Shown here: positions 46,289 to 55,451 of the stretch, piece after piece
Numbering within the stretch: position 1 is the first letter of the stretch
How the letters are laid out: each line of letters starts with the position of its first letter
NCBI GenBank assembly: GCA_963820315.1
Contig: CAWFZK010000028.1
Location: forward strand, 1 to 64,000
Length of the DNA: 64,000 bases
Reading direction: 5' to 3'
Source of the DNA: JACVRW01 sp963820315
GTDB lineage: Bacteria > Actinomycetota > Thermoleophilia > Solirubrobacterales > Thermoleophilaceae
Translations under genes and position numbers: made by a program
Notes under the pieces: generated by a model
The model's input: only the letters and a program-made list of their open reading frames with translations
Database searches by the model: none
Told to the model about the DNA's origin: nothing

Positions 46289-48186
46289 CGCGATTCGAGC
46301 CTCACCACGGTGTCGGTGGCCTGACTTGTGACCCAAACGCGGCCGTCACCACCGGTTGCGATCCCGGCTGGGTCTTCCGGAACCCGCACGACGCCGCCCG
46401 CGATGCCCGCCGCGCGTGGGTCCACCCGCGTGACGATGTCCCGGTCGGCGTCAGTGACCCACAGCCAGCGCCGGTCGAGGGCGAGGCGCTCGGGATGGCC
46501 GCCGACCCTGATGGTCCGCTGTTCCGGGCCGTTGACGAACGCCGGCACCTTCTTGACGACGCCGTCCCCCGCCACGGATGCCCATACCTCGGTCGACCCG
46601 GCGGCAATATCGACCGGGAGGCGTCCGAGTGACATGGGGGACCCGGTGACGAGGCCCGAGCGGGCATCGATCGAGCGCAACTGGCCGTCAAACGTGTCGA
46701 GCACCCACAGCCGGTCGCCGCCAAGGCTGAGCGCGCCACCTGACTTGACCCGAATGACGTCTCCCGGCACAACCGCATTCGTATGGGCGTCGATCTTCAA
46801 CACACGGTCGTCCTCGGTGGAAACCCAGACGAATCCGCTCGGGGCCGCGAGGTCGACCGGCGCGGCGCCGACCGGAATCGTTTCGGTGACGCGGCGCGCG
46901 TCGATGTCGATCTTCGAGACCGTCCGGTCGCCGAAGTTCGCCACCCACACCGATGCGGGCCCAACGGAGAGGGCCGTCGGATCCTCGCCGACTGGAATCC
47001 GATCCCGTATCCGCGGCCGCCTGGCATTGATGTACGTCACCGATTCCGAGCCGGTGTTGGCAACCCAGATGCCACCGCCTCCGACCGCCACCGCGCCAGG
47101 AGCGTCGCCGACAGGGATCGGCTGGCCGACGACCTGCGCCGCCGGCGGGCCCGAAGGCAGTGCGTTCCCCGCCGTCGCGGCATCGCCGTCGTTGATTCCT
47201 CGGAGCCAAGCAGCAGAACAGCGACCACGGCCGCCGCTGCGACACCCGAGCCCGGCGACCAATGCCACCCACAGGCCCGGCGCCGCGGCGCTCGCGGCAG
47301 CCGTGTCCGCCCAGCGGCCAGCCGCGCCCGCGCCCCTGTATCGCCGCCGCCCGGCACTGCCGCCAGCGCGGCGCGGCCCATGTCGCTCGCGGAGTCGAAG
47401 CGATCCTCTGCGTCCTTCTCCATCGCCCGCCGCGCGACGCCGGCGAGCCGCCGCGGTACGTCCGGGCGAGAGGTCCGTTGCCATCGGCGGCGAGTCGGAG
47501 ATGTGCGCCCACAGCTTCGCGACGTCGTCATCGCGCGGGAACGGGACCTGGCCGGTGAGGGTCTCGTAGAGCACGGCGCCGAGGGCGTAGACGTCGGCGC
47601 GGCCGTCGACGTGGTCTCCGCGCAGCTGCTCGGGCGCCACGTAGTCGAGCGTCCCGACCCACTCGCCCGCCGAGGTGAGCCCGCTCTCTGAGGCGCTGCG
47701 CTTGGTCAGGCCGAAGTCGGTGAGGTAGACGTGCTCGCCGCCACCGCGGGCGGCCACGAGGATGTTCGCCGGCTTCACGTCGCGATGCACGAGGCCGCGC
47801 TCGTGTGCCGCGTCGAGCGCGGACGCGACCTGGGCGATCACACCGGCGGCCCGCAACGGGTCGAGCCTGCCCTCGGCGGCCACCAGCGAGCGCAGGTCGG
47901 TGCCGTCGACGTAGCGCATCGCGATGTACAGAACGCCGTCGGTCTCGCCCGCGGCAAAGACAGGGATCACGTTCGGATGGTCGAGTGATGCGGCCATCCG
48001 CGACTCGCGAACGAAGCGGTCACGGAAGGCGACGTTGTCCGACAGGCTGCCCGCGATCACCTTCAGGGCGACCGGTCTGCCCAGGGAAATCTGTACGGCG
48101 CGGTACACGACGCCCATGCCGCCGCGCCCCACCTCGTCTTCGACTTTGAAGTCGCCGAGGGTCGAGCCCGTCGAAAGCACGCTCAT
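46285..48186 (-). CDS. Ser/Thr protein kinase with C-terminal beta-propeller sensor, two compensating frameshifts
   Basis: A PknB-type kinase. The start is the ATG at 48186 (MSVLSTGSTLGDFKVEDEVG). The kinase domain has the G-loop GRGGMGVVYRA, the VAIK-type Lys in VALKVI, catalytic HRDVKPANIL and DFGLTK, activation loop and APE-like APEQ. From about 47,465 to 47,170 the correct frame is different (ARRAMEKDAEDRFDSASDMG, then the membrane helix GVAAAAVVAVLLLGS), implying two indels that cancel. The outer part is a YVTN propeller (GIWVANTGSESVTYINARRP and further blades). It would sense an external signal and phosphorylate cytoplasmic targets, perhaps the divergent FHA protein. Confidence 0.85.
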   Translation of the reverse strand: MSVLSTGSTLGDFKVEDEVGRGGMGVVYRAVQISLGRPVALKVIAGSLSDNVAFRDRFVRESRMAASLDHPNVIPVFAAGETDGVLYIAMRYVDGTDLRSLVAAEGRLDPLRAAGVIAQVASALDAAHERGLVHRDVKPANILVAARGGGEHVYLTDFGLTKRSASESGLTSAGEWVGTLDYVAPEQLRGDHVDGRADVYALGAVLYETLTGQVPFPRDDDVAKLWAHISDSPPMATDLSPGRTAAARRRRAAGDGEGRRGSLRLRERHGPRRAGGSAGRRRYRGAGAAGRWADTAAASAAAPGLWVALVAGLGCRSGGRGRCSAAWLRGINDGDAATAGNALPSGPPAAQVVGQPIPVGDAPGAVAVGGGGIWVANTGSESVTYINARRPRIRDRIPVGEDPTALSVGPASVWVANFGDRTVSKIDIDARRVTETIPVGAAPVDLAAPSGFVWVSTEDDRVLKIDAHTNAVVPGDVIRVKSGGALSLGGDRLWVLDTFDGQLRSIDARSGLVTGSPMSLGRLPVDIAAGSTEVWASVAGDGVVKKVPAFVNGPEQRTIRVGGHPERLALDRRWLWVTDADRDIVTRVDPRAAGIAGGVVRVPEDPAGIATGGDGRVWVTSQATDTVVRLESR

Positions 48187-48263
48187 CCAATCGCCGGAGT
48201 CCGGTGTCCAGACTAACCCAACCCGCTGGACTCGTGGACCCGAATTGGTCAAAGTAGGCATAT

Positions 48264-48947
48264 ATGGCAGTGGTACCTGCCAGTCCGCACGCCGCCAGCG
48301 CGGTCGAGCTCAAGGCCCAGATCGAGGCCGAGCGCGAGGGACAGCCCTTCCTCATCTATCGCGATGACGACGGCCGGCACGACCTCCTCGTGCTCGAGCC
48401 GGACAAGGACCGCATCACCATCGGACGCCGGTCGTCTGCGGACCTGACTCTCTTCTGGGATGACGAGGTCTCGAGGCTGCACGCCGAGATCGTCCGCCGG
48501 GGCGAGGACTGGACGCTCGAGGACAACGGGCTGTCGCTGAACGGCACGTTCGTCAACGGCGAGCCCGTAGGGGGCCACCGCCGGCTGCACGACGGCGATG
48601 CCATGCGGCTCGGCTCAACCGTGATCGTGTTCCGCAACCCGGGTGACCGCGAGTCGAGGGTGACCACGCCCTCTGCCGATCTGCGCAAGGTGGTCGAGCT
48701 GACGGACTCGCAGCGCCGCGTGCTCGTGGCGCTGTGCCGGCCGTTCAAGGATTCGGCGGCATTCGTGACGCCGCCGCCGAACGAGCAGATCGCCAAGGAG
48801 CTGTTCCTGAGTGTCGATGCCGTCAAGAAGCACATGCGCTCCCTGTTCGAGAAGTTCGAGGTCCAGCACCTGCCGCAGAACGAGAAGCGCGCGCGGCTCG
48901 TGGAGCGGGCCTTCGCGGGCGGTTTCATCTCCGAGCGCAACCTCTGA
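48264..48947 (+). CDS. FHA domain protein with C-terminal helix-turn-helix-like region
   Basis: A 227-residue cytoplasmic protein. Residues 45-130 are an FHA phosphothreonine-binding domain: ITIGRRSSADL, VSRLHAEIVRRGEDWTLED, LSLNGTFVNGEPV (the R, S-H and N residues that bind phosphopeptide). The C-terminus (LTDSQRRVLVALCRPFKDSA, PPNEQIAKELFLSVDAVKKH, MRSLFEKFEV) looks like a LuxR/winged HTH. It is divergent from the kinase gene (78 bases between starts). The obvious model is a regulator whose FHA part docks to phosphorylated kinase or substrate. Confidence 0.85.
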   Translation: MAVVPASPHAASAVELKAQIEAEREGQPFLIYRDDDGRHDLLVLEPDKDRITIGRRSSADLTLFWDDEVSRLHAEIVRRGEDWTLEDNGLSLNGTFVNGEPVGGHRRLHDGDAMRLGSTVIVFRNPGDRESRVTTPSADLRKVVELTDSQRRVLVALCRPFKDSAAFVTPPPNEQIAKELFLSVDAVKKHMRSLFEKFEVQHLPQNEKRARLVERAFAGGFISERNL

Positions 48948-49014
48948 CGAAGGTGTACTCAGACGGCACCTAGGTGCCCTTCCGGGTGCCGCCGCCGCTC
49001 GGCAGTCTGGACTC

Positions 49015-50379
49015 ATGAGAGGGCTCGCGGCGTGTCTCGGCGCCCTCGCCGCCGTCCTGCTCTTCGCAGGACCGCTCGCGACCGTCGCCCGAGGCGACCT
49101 AGAGCGCGTGACCGTGCGACAGGGTCCGCTCACGGTGCCTCCATACGGCGTCCGCTTCACCTCGCGGCGCACACGCGAGGTGCGCGCGCCGCGCCTGGAC
49201 GGCTGGCTCGTGCGCATGCACGCGCGCGTGGTCGACGCGAAGGGCCGCCCGATTCCGGTGCGCGAGGTGATGCTGCATCACGTCGTCTACAAGAACCGCT
49301 CGCGCCGCGACCCTGTCTGCGCCGGCCCCCAGAGCTTCTACGGCACGGGTGAGGAGAACCAGACGCTCAGGCTGCCGCCCGGCTACGGCTACCGGGTGCG
49401 GCGACACGACCGCTGGTCGACCGGCTGGATGCTGATGAACCACCGCGACGGCACGCGGCGGGCCTTCATCGAGTACAGAGCCTGGATCGAGACCTCACGC
49501 AGGCTGCGGCCGGTCATTCCCTACTGGGCGCGCGCGACCGGCTGCCGTGGCGCGGGCGACCCGATCTTCAACGTGCCCGGAAGGGGCGGCGCCGGCGCTC
49601 TCTTCACGCGTTCGGCGTCATTCGCCGTGCCTCACAGCGGCCACATCGTGGCCGGAAGCTCGCACGTCCATGGTGGCGCGCGGGCGCTGCTTCTGACCCA
49701 GCAGGCGTGCGACAACCGGACGCTGATGGGCTCGCGGCCGCTCTACGGCCTGCCCGACCATCCGTACTACAACGTGCTGCCGGTGCTCCACGAGCCGGGG
49801 CCGATCGCCACGGAGTGGGTCACGAGCCGCACCGGCGTGCCGGTCCGCCGGGGCGAGCGCCTGGTGGCGACGGCCGTCTACGACGACAGCCGACCGCACA
49901 CCCGAGCGATGGGCATCTGGCACCTCTACCTCGCACCGGGTGAGCCTTCGCCGGATGCATGCCCCCAGCTCCCCGGCGACCTGACCGGGTACCTCCCTCC
50001 CATTCCCGGTCGCCCGGACCCGCCCGCGGTGACGGTGCCGCTGACCGGCATCGACGCCCGCGGGCGGGCGGTGCCAATGCTCACCCCGCCGGGCCCGCTC
50101 ATTCGGCGCGCCGCGGCCGCAACGGTGCGCGTCGACGGCGGTGCCTACAGCGTTCGCAGGCTGTCGATCGCGCTGGGCGGGCGCGTGCGCTGGCGGTTCC
50201 GCGACCGTGGCCTCCACGACGTCACGCTCGCCTCCGGGCCCGTCGGCTTCGCGAGCCGCTGGAAGCGACGCGGCGGGAGCTACGCCCGCCGCTTCGACGT
50301 GCCCGGCACCTACCGGCTCTTCTGCTCGCTCCATCCCATCGCGATGAACCAGGTCGTCGACGTGCGGAGCGGCCCATGA
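49015..50379 (+). CDS. Secreted protein with C-terminal cupredoxin-like domain
   Basis: A 454-residue exported protein; start at the ATG at 49015 directly before the signal peptide (MRGLAACLGALAAVLLFAGP). The first 300 residues contain His pairs (EVMLHHVVYKN, SHVHGGARALLL) typical of extracytoplasmic metal-binding domains; the fold was not identified. The last 90 residues are cupredoxin-like: a His in GLHDVTLASG and the loop CSLHPIAM, which supplies the Cys, His and Met of a type 1 copper site. Role unknown: electron transfer or copper oxidase-like. It converges with lysS across a long hairpin. Confidence 0.75.
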   Translation: MRGLAACLGALAAVLLFAGPLATVARGDLERVTVRQGPLTVPPYGVRFTSRRTREVRAPRLDGWLVRMHARVVDAKGRPIPVREVMLHHVVYKNRSRRDPVCAGPQSFYGTGEENQTLRLPPGYGYRVRRHDRWSTGWMLMNHRDGTRRAFIEYRAWIETSRRLRPVIPYWARATGCRGAGDPIFNVPGRGGAGALFTRSASFAVPHSGHIVAGSSHVHGGARALLLTQQACDNRTLMGSRPLYGLPDHPYYNVLPVLHEPGPIATEWVTSRTGVPVRRGERLVATAVYDDSRPHTRAMGIWHLYLAPGEPSPDACPQLPGDLTGYLPPIPGRPDPPAVTVPLTGIDARGRAVPMLTPPGPLIRRAAAATVRVDGGAYSVRRLSIALGGRVRWRFRDRGLHDVTLASGPVGFASRWKRRGGSYARRFDVPGTYRLFCSLHPIAMNQVVDVRSGP

Positions 50380-50385
50380 CTGCTC

Positions 50386-50448
50386 GCCGCCGCCTCCCCC
50401 GTCCTTCGGGCTCGCACGCTCACCGTTGGACGCGGCGGGGGCGGCGGC
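50386..50448. terminator. GC-rich hairpin between convergent genes
   Basis: GCCGCCGCC(T)CCCCCG near 50386-50401 pairs with CGGGGGCGGCGGC at 50436-50448. A long stem with one bulge between the cupredoxin-like gene and lysS, usable in both directions. Confidence 0.6.
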
Positions 50449-50452
50449 AGCA

Positions 50453-51835
50453 CTAGCTGCGCATCGCCGGGAAGAGCACGACCTCGCGAATCGAGCTGCG
50501 GCCGCTCATCAGCATCACGAGCCGGTCGATGCCGATTCCGATGCCGCCGGTCGGCGGCATCCCGTGCTCTAGAGCACGCACGTAGTCCTCGTCGTAGGGC
50601 TGGGTCTCCTCATCGCCCGCGGCCTCGTCCACGCGCTGCTGCTCGAAGCGCGCGCGCTGCTCGTCCGGGTCGTTCAGCTCGCTGAAGGCGTTGGCGAACT
50701 CCATGCCGCCGGCGTAGGCCTCGAAGCGCTCCACCAGGCCGGGCTCGGAGCGGTGATCCTTCGCGAACGGAGAGAGCTCCTTCGGATAGTCGAGGATGAA
50801 GGTCGGGGACTGCAGGTCCGGCTCGACCTCCTTGGAGAGCAGGTCGTCCACCCGCTTCGCCCAGGTGCCCTCGCCGGGAAGGTCGTCCTTCGTGATGTCG
50901 AGGCCGGTCTTCTCCAGGATGGCGTCGCGCAGCGTGACGCGCCGCCAGGGCGGCGAGAAGTCGATCGGCCCGTCGTAGCCCACGTCGGCGGCGACGTAGG
51001 AGATCAGCTCCTCGAGCCGGCCCGCGATGTCCATGTAGTCGGCGTAGGCCTCGTACCACTCGAGCATCGTGAACTCGGGGTTGTGCTTGTGCGAGATGCC
51101 CTCGTTGCGGAAGTCCTTGCCGATCTCGTAGACCCGCTCGAGGCCGCCGACGATCAGGCGCTTCAGGTAGAGCTCGTCGGCGATCCGCAGGAAGAAGTCG
51201 CGGTCGAGGGCGTTGTGGTGCGTCACGAACGGCCGGGCGAGCGCGCCGCCGTAGAGCGGCTGCAGGACCGGCGTCTCGACCTCGAGAAAGCCGCGCTCGT
51301 CGAGCCAGTGGCGCACGGCGCGGACGACCCGGCTGCGCAGGATGAACAGCTCGCGCGTCTCCTCGTTGGCGAGCAGGTCGAGCTCGCGCTGGCGGTAGCG
51401 CGTCTCGACGTCCTCGAGGCCGTGGAACTTCTCGGGCGGTGCCAGCAGCGACTTGGCGAGCAGCGTCCAGGAGGTGGCGCGCAGGCTGAGCTCGCCGCGG
51501 CGCGACTTGAATGCCGTGCCGTCCACGCCGATCAGGTCGCCGAGGTCGAGCGAGGTGAGCGTCTCGAACGACTCCTCGCCGAGCACATCGCGCTTCGCGT
51601 GGATCTGGAGCTTGCCGCTGCGGTCCTGGACGTCCAGAAAAGCGGCGCCGCCGTGGCCGCGGCGACCGGTCAGGCGGCCGGCGACGCGGTACTCGGCATC
51701 GGTCTCCTCGCCATCGGCGAGGCCATCGTGCGCGGCGTGCACGTCGGCGATCGGCGTGACGCCGTCGAACTCGTGCGGGAACGGGTCGATGCCCTGCTCG
51801 CGCAGGCGCTCGAGCTTGGCCCGGCGGTCGTCCAC
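50453..51835 (-). CDS. lysS: Lysyl-tRNA synthetase (class II)
   Basis: A 460-residue class II LysRS. The N-terminal OB-fold (YRVAGRLTGRRGHGGAAFLD, VQDRSGKLQIHAKRD) binds the anticodon. Catalytic motif 2 is RVYEIGKDFRNEGISHKHNP followed by EFTMLEWYEAY, and motif 3 is GIGIGIDRLVMLM. I take the GTG at 51835 (VDDRRAKLERLREQGIDPFP), 25 bases after the greA stop; upstream residues of the longer frame are a greA shadow. It is slightly shorter than E. coli LysS. Operon with greA. Confidence 0.95.
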   Translation of the reverse strand: MDDRRAKLERLREQGIDPFPHEFDGVTPIADVHAAHDGLADGEETDAEYRVAGRLTGRRGHGGAAFLDVQDRSGKLQIHAKRDVLGEESFETLTSLDLGDLIGVDGTAFKSRRGELSLRATSWTLLAKSLLAPPEKFHGLEDVETRYRQRELDLLANEETRELFILRSRVVRAVRHWLDERGFLEVETPVLQPLYGGALARPFVTHHNALDRDFFLRIADELYLKRLIVGGLERVYEIGKDFRNEGISHKHNPEFTMLEWYEAYADYMDIAGRLEELISYVAADVGYDGPIDFSPPWRRVTLRDAILEKTGLDITKDDLPGEGTWAKRVDDLLSKEVEPDLQSPTFILDYPKELSPFAKDHRSEPGLVERFEAYAGGMEFANAFSELNDPDEQRARFEQQRVDEAAGDEETQPYDEDYVRALEHGMPPTGGIGIGIDRLVMLMSGRSSIREVVLFPAMRS

Positions 51836-51860
51836 GGCGAGGAAACTACCGGGGGTCCGG

Positions 51861-52337
51861 CTAGCGCTCGATCTTGGTGATCTTGAGCTTGCGGGCCGGG
51901 CCGCGCGGGACGGGCACCGTAACGGTCTCGCCGCGCTTGTGGCCGAGCAGCGCGCGACCGACGGGCGACTCGTTGGAGAGCTTGCCATCCGAGGGGTCCG
52001 CCTCGGCCGAGCCGACGATCTTGAACTTCTGCGACTTGTCGGTCTTCTGGTCCTTGACGTGGACCGTCGTGCCGACGCCCACCGTCTCGGTGTCGACCGA
52101 CTTCTCGTCGATCACGCGCGCGCTCGCCAGCCGCTCCTGGAGGTCGGCGATCTGCTTCTCGAGCATCGCCTGCTCGTTCTTCGCGTCGTCGTACTCCGAG
52201 TTCTCGGAGATGTCGCCGAACTCGCGTGCCTCCTTGATGCGCTCCGCGACCTCGCGCCTGCGGTCGTTGCGCAGGTACTCGATCTTCGTCTTGAGCTCTT
52301 CGAGCCCCTGGGGTGTGAGAACGGTCTCGCGTGCCAT
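51861..52337 (-). CDS. greA: Transcription elongation factor GreA
   Basis: A 158-residue protein. The N-terminal coiled coil (LEELKTKIEYLRNDRRREVA) has the acidic tip EFGDISENSEYDDAKNEQAM that reaches the polymerase active site and triggers cleavage of backtracked RNA. The C-terminal FKBP-like domain ends ESPVGRALLGHKRGETVTVP. The start is the ATG at 52337; the longer frame upstream belongs to dusB. First of the greA-lysS pair. Confidence 0.96.
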   Translation of the reverse strand: MARETVLTPQGLEELKTKIEYLRNDRRREVAERIKEAREFGDISENSEYDDAKNEQAMLEKQIADLQERLASARVIDEKSVDTETVGVGTTVHVKDQKTDKSQKFKIVGSAEADPSDGKLSNESPVGRALLGHKRGETVTVPVPRGPARKLKITKIER

Positions 52338-52414
52338 AGAAAAACCCCCCGCATCGCTCTCGGAGGGACGGAGCAGTCTAGCAAGGGGCCATACGCCTGC
52401 AAGGGCGGTTCGGA

Positions 52415-53406
52415 TCAGGCTGCGAGCGGCTCGGCGGCGTCTGCGACGCCGCTCCAGATCTGGCGGGCGTGTGCCGTCGTCGGCGCCGTGACGAGGGGCT
52501 CGCGCTCCCGCTTCGTCAGGCCGAGCCGCTCGGCGTACCAGGGGTAAAACTTGCGCAAATAGCGGCCTGCTCGTTCCACTCCGAGGTGCTCCTCGGCGCA
52601 CTCGATCACCCATTCGAGCTCGCGCGCCACCTCGGCGGGTGTGGGCTCGCCCTCGTAGGCGCCGGTGAGCCGCCCGAGCCGCCACGGATTCCCGAGCGAG
52701 CCGCGCGCCAGCATGATGGCGGTCGCGCCGCTCTCGGCGAACGCGCTGTGCGCGCTCTCGTCGGACGAGAGCCCGCCGGAGAGGATCACCGGCACAGGCA
52801 GGCGTCTCCGCGAGCTCGCGCGCCAGCGCGTAGTCGGGGTGACCCGAGTGCTGCTGGGACGCGTGGCGCGGATGGAACGCGATGCCGGCGACGCCCGCCT
52901 CGTCGACGAGCCGCCGGGCGAGCACGACACCGGCGCGGTCGCCGGGGCGCTCGCCGGGACGCAGCTTGACCGTCACCGGCAGGCCGCTGCCGGCACGCGC
53001 CGCCTGCGCGAGCGCGACCGCCTTGGCGGGATCGGACAGAAGCGCTGCGCCGGCACCCGTCCTGCAGACCTTGCGGACCGGGCAGCCCATGTTGAGGTCG
53101 ATCACGTCCGCGCCGGCGTCGGCGACCATCGCGGCCGCCTCGCGCCATCACGGCCGGGTCGTGCCCGAACAGCTGCATGGAGAGCGGGTGCTCGTCGGGA
53201 TGGATGCGCAGGAACTCGCGCACGGTGCGCTCGTTCCCGTGCGCCAGGCCGAAGCTCGACACCATCTCCGAGACGACCAGCCCGGCGCCGAAGCGCTTCG
53301 CCTGCAGGCGCACGAACCAGTTGCCGATGCCGGCGAGTGGCGCCAGCACGACGCGGTTCTCGATCGGCACGCCGCCGAGCGTCCAGGGATCGGTGAGCGA
53401 GGGCAC
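52415..53406 (-). pseudogene. dusB: tRNA-dihydrouridine synthase, two frameshifts
   Basis: Three frames make one Dus protein of about 330 residues. The first carries APLAGIGNWFVRLQAKRFGA and the FMN-binding start; a missing base near 53,147 leads to DAGADVIDLNMGCPVRKVCR, with the catalytic Cys region; a second indel near 52,800 leads to PVPVILSGGLSSDESAHSAF and ATAIMLARGSLGNPW. Order and content match DusB, which reduces uridine in tRNA with NADPH/FMN. Such a core gene with two single-base indels points to sequence error. Confidence 0.85.
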
Positions 53407-53446
53407 GGTCGGCTAACGGTAGCGCCGCCCGGGGTAGCCTGAGGAC

Positions 53447-53653
53447 ATGGACGAGGAGGCCTTCAACCTGTCGACGCGGCGATTCCTGAAGCAGCTGGGC
53501 GTGACCTCCCAGCGCGAGATCGAGCAGGGGGTGCGCGACCAGATCGAAGCCGGGAACCTGCAGGGCGACGAGCGCCTGCCGGCGCGGGCGACCGTGACCG
53601 TCGATGGCCTGCCCGAGCCGATCGTGATCGAGGGTGAGATCTCGCTGAGCTAG
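53447..53653 (+). CDS. Small DUF6494-type protein
   Basis: A 68-residue protein, MDEEAFNLSTRRFLKQLGVT, then SQREIEQGVRDQIEAGNLQG and a beta-like tail. It matches the small DUF6494 family, often found as a single gene of unknown role. There is a possible AGGACA ribosome binding site. Its end overlaps the DUF559-type gene by four bases on the other strand. Confidence 0.8.
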   Translation: MDEEAFNLSTRRFLKQLGVTSQREIEQGVRDQIEAGNLQGDERLPARATVTVDGLPEPIVIEGEISLS

Positions 53654-54585
53654 GCGGCCTGCGCCGCCAGCATCGCGCCGAGGTCGCGCCCGACCGCGTG
53701 GCGCTCCTCCGTGATCTGTCGCCACGTGATCCTGACCGGTCGCCAGCCGGCGGCGCTCAGCTTGCGGTCACGGCGCCGGTCCCGCTCGAAGGCGAGCGGC
53801 GTGAGGTGGAACTCTCTGCTGTCGAGCTCGACGGCGACCCGCTCGGCGCGCCAGAGGGCATCGATCTCGAAGGTCTCCCCGTCGATCTCGAGGACCACGT
53901 TGGTCTCGGGCCGCCGCAGGCCGAGCTCGTCCGCCAGTTCGATCAAGAGCTCCTCGAGATCGCTGCGGGTGAACGTGCTGCCCGCGTTGCGTTTGTTGAG
54001 GGCCACCCACAGTGCGCGGCTGCCGGGGCGGCGCGGATAGCGGTCAAGGAGGGTGGGCAGTGAGAGGTGGTCGTAGAGGCGGAGGACGTCGGCCTCGTTG
54101 ATGAGGCGCTCGAGGCGCCGCTCGGTCATGGTCGGAGCGCAGTCGAGGATGGTGCGGGGGACGGTGGTGACTGGGATGCCGTCGACCTGGGTGCGCTCAT
54201 CGTCCGGAACTTCGAGCGATGAAGGAGGATGCCCTGGCGCGGCGCCGCCTGGAAGACACGGTCAGGTGGATCGGCGCCGCTGAACCCGCCGATCAGTCCC
54301 CACAGCTCGGCGGCCGAGCGGTGGCTCAGCACGGCGCCGGAGCCGCCGGCGAGCGCGGCGGCCATCCAGCGCGCCGAGTTTCGACTGGAGCGGCCCGAGC
54401 CCGTAGACGCCGCGGTGGACGACCTGCAGCCGCCCGGCCCGCAGCCGGTGGTCGATGGCATCGGCCGACAGCCCGAGCTCGAGCAGCCTGCGCGCGCCCG
54501 AAGACCCCATGCTGGCGGCGCGCCAGCTCGAAAATCGCCCGGTCCAGGCCATGCGAGTTGCGTTGACGGCGTATATCGCCGTCAA
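53650..54585 (-). pseudogene. DUF559/AbiEi-antitoxin-like protein, several frameshifts
   Basis: The C-terminal half (53650-54215) is open: VDGIPVTTVPRTILDCAPTM, RRLERLINEADVLRLYD, then a restriction-endonuclease-like DUF559 core (NVVLEIDGETFEIDALWRAE, VAVELDSREFHLTPLAFERD). The N-terminal half needs at least three frame changes: LDRAIFELARRQHGVFGRAQ, then LLELGLSADAIDHRLRAGRL, QVVHRGVYGLGPLQSKLGA, then AALAGGSGAVLSHRSAAELW. That half is the AbiEi-type wHTH region. Such proteins are widespread in actinobacteria, usually without an AbiEii partner. Decay or sequence error cannot be separated. Confidence 0.75.
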
Positions 54586-54590
54586 CGCAA
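54558..54590. promoter_or_regulatory. Perfect inverted repeat, 14-bp arms, TATAT centre
   Basis: TTGCGTTGACGGCG, TATAT, CGCCGTCAACGCAA, located at the start of the DUF559/AbiEi-like gene. The AT centre and symmetry suit an operator; AbiEi antitoxins are known to bind inverted repeats at their own promoter. A hairpin RNA is the alternative. Confidence 0.65.
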
Positions 54591-54673
54591 CGCGGACGAC
54601 CGGCGCGGGCGGGATCGCCCTCCCTCACTGCCGTCTTTGAGTCCGGCGAAGCGTGACTGTGGGGTAAAGACCG

Positions 54674-55441
54674 TTACGCCTCGTTGCGCTCCCAGATCAA
54701 CTTCAGCCCACGCAGCGTCAGCAGGTCATCGACCTCGTCCACCTGCTCGCAGAACGGGGTGATCGCCGAGGCGTAGCCGCCGGTCGCGATCGTGGTGGCG
54801 TCCTCGCCGAGCTCCTCGCGCAGGCGGCCCAGGATGCCGTCGACCTGGCCCGCGAAGCCGTAGACGACGCCGGCCTGGATCGCCTCCTCGGTCCCCTTGC
54901 CTATCGCGTGCTCGGGCCGGGTGATCTCGACGCGCGGCAGGCGCGCCGCTCGCGCCGCCAGCGCCTCGAGCGAGATCTCGATCCCGGGTGCGATCACCCC
55001 GCCCAGGTACTCGCCGGCGGACGAGACGACGTCGTAGTTGATCGCCGTGCCGAAGTCGACGGAGATGCAGGCGCCGCCGACGTGCTCGTAGGCCGCGACC
55101 GCGTTGACCAAGCGGTCGGCGCCCAGCTCCTGCGGGCGATCGATGCGGATCGGCATCCCGGTGCGCAGCCATGGCCCCACCAGAGCGCCGTGCCCGCCCA
55201 GGTAGCGCTCGATCACCTGGTCGAACTCGTGGGCGAGCGTCGGCACGACCGCGGAGACGATCGCGGCTTCGACGTCCGCGAGGCGCAGCTCGCGCAGGCC
55301 GAGCAGGTTCGAGAGGATCGCGGCGAGCTCGTCGGCGGTCGCGAAGCGGGCGGTCGCGAAGCGCCAGTGCTCCACGAGCTCGTCGTCGCGGAACATCCCG
55401 ACGTGGGTCTGGGTGTTGCCTACATCGATTGCGAGCAGCAC
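54674..55441 (-). CDS. coaX: Type III pantothenate kinase
   Basis: A 255-residue ASKHA-fold kinase making 4'-phosphopantothenate for CoA. The N-terminal phosphate loop is LLAIDVGNTQTHVGMF; GADRLVNAVAAYEH, ISVDFGTAINYDVV and YLGGVIAPGIEISLEALAAR are family blocks. The GTG start at 55441 places the DVGNT motif near the N-terminus and lies 10 bases after the fabI stop; the extra 10 residues of the longer frame are fabI shadow. Last gene of the fatty acid operon, a sensible place for CoA/ACP cofactor supply. Confidence 0.93.
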   Translation of the reverse strand: MLLAIDVGNTQTHVGMFRDDELVEHWRFATARFATADELAAILSNLLGLRELRLADVEAAIVSAVVPTLAHEFDQVIERYLGGHGALVGPWLRTGMPIRIDRPQELGADRLVNAVAAYEHVGGACISVDFGTAINYDVVSSAGEYLGGVIAPGIEISLEALAARAARLPRVEITRPEHAIGKGTEEAIQAGVVYGFAGQVDGILGRLREELGEDATTIATGGYASAITPFCEQVDEVDDLLTLRGLKLIWERNEA

Positions 55442-55451
55442 GGCGGCGCGA

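Noticed and set aside
48226..48250. GAATTGGTCAAAG near the FHA gene, resembling the regulon operator
   Set aside because: When AATT is aligned the flanking C and CAA positions are out of register by one base and the left half does not match.
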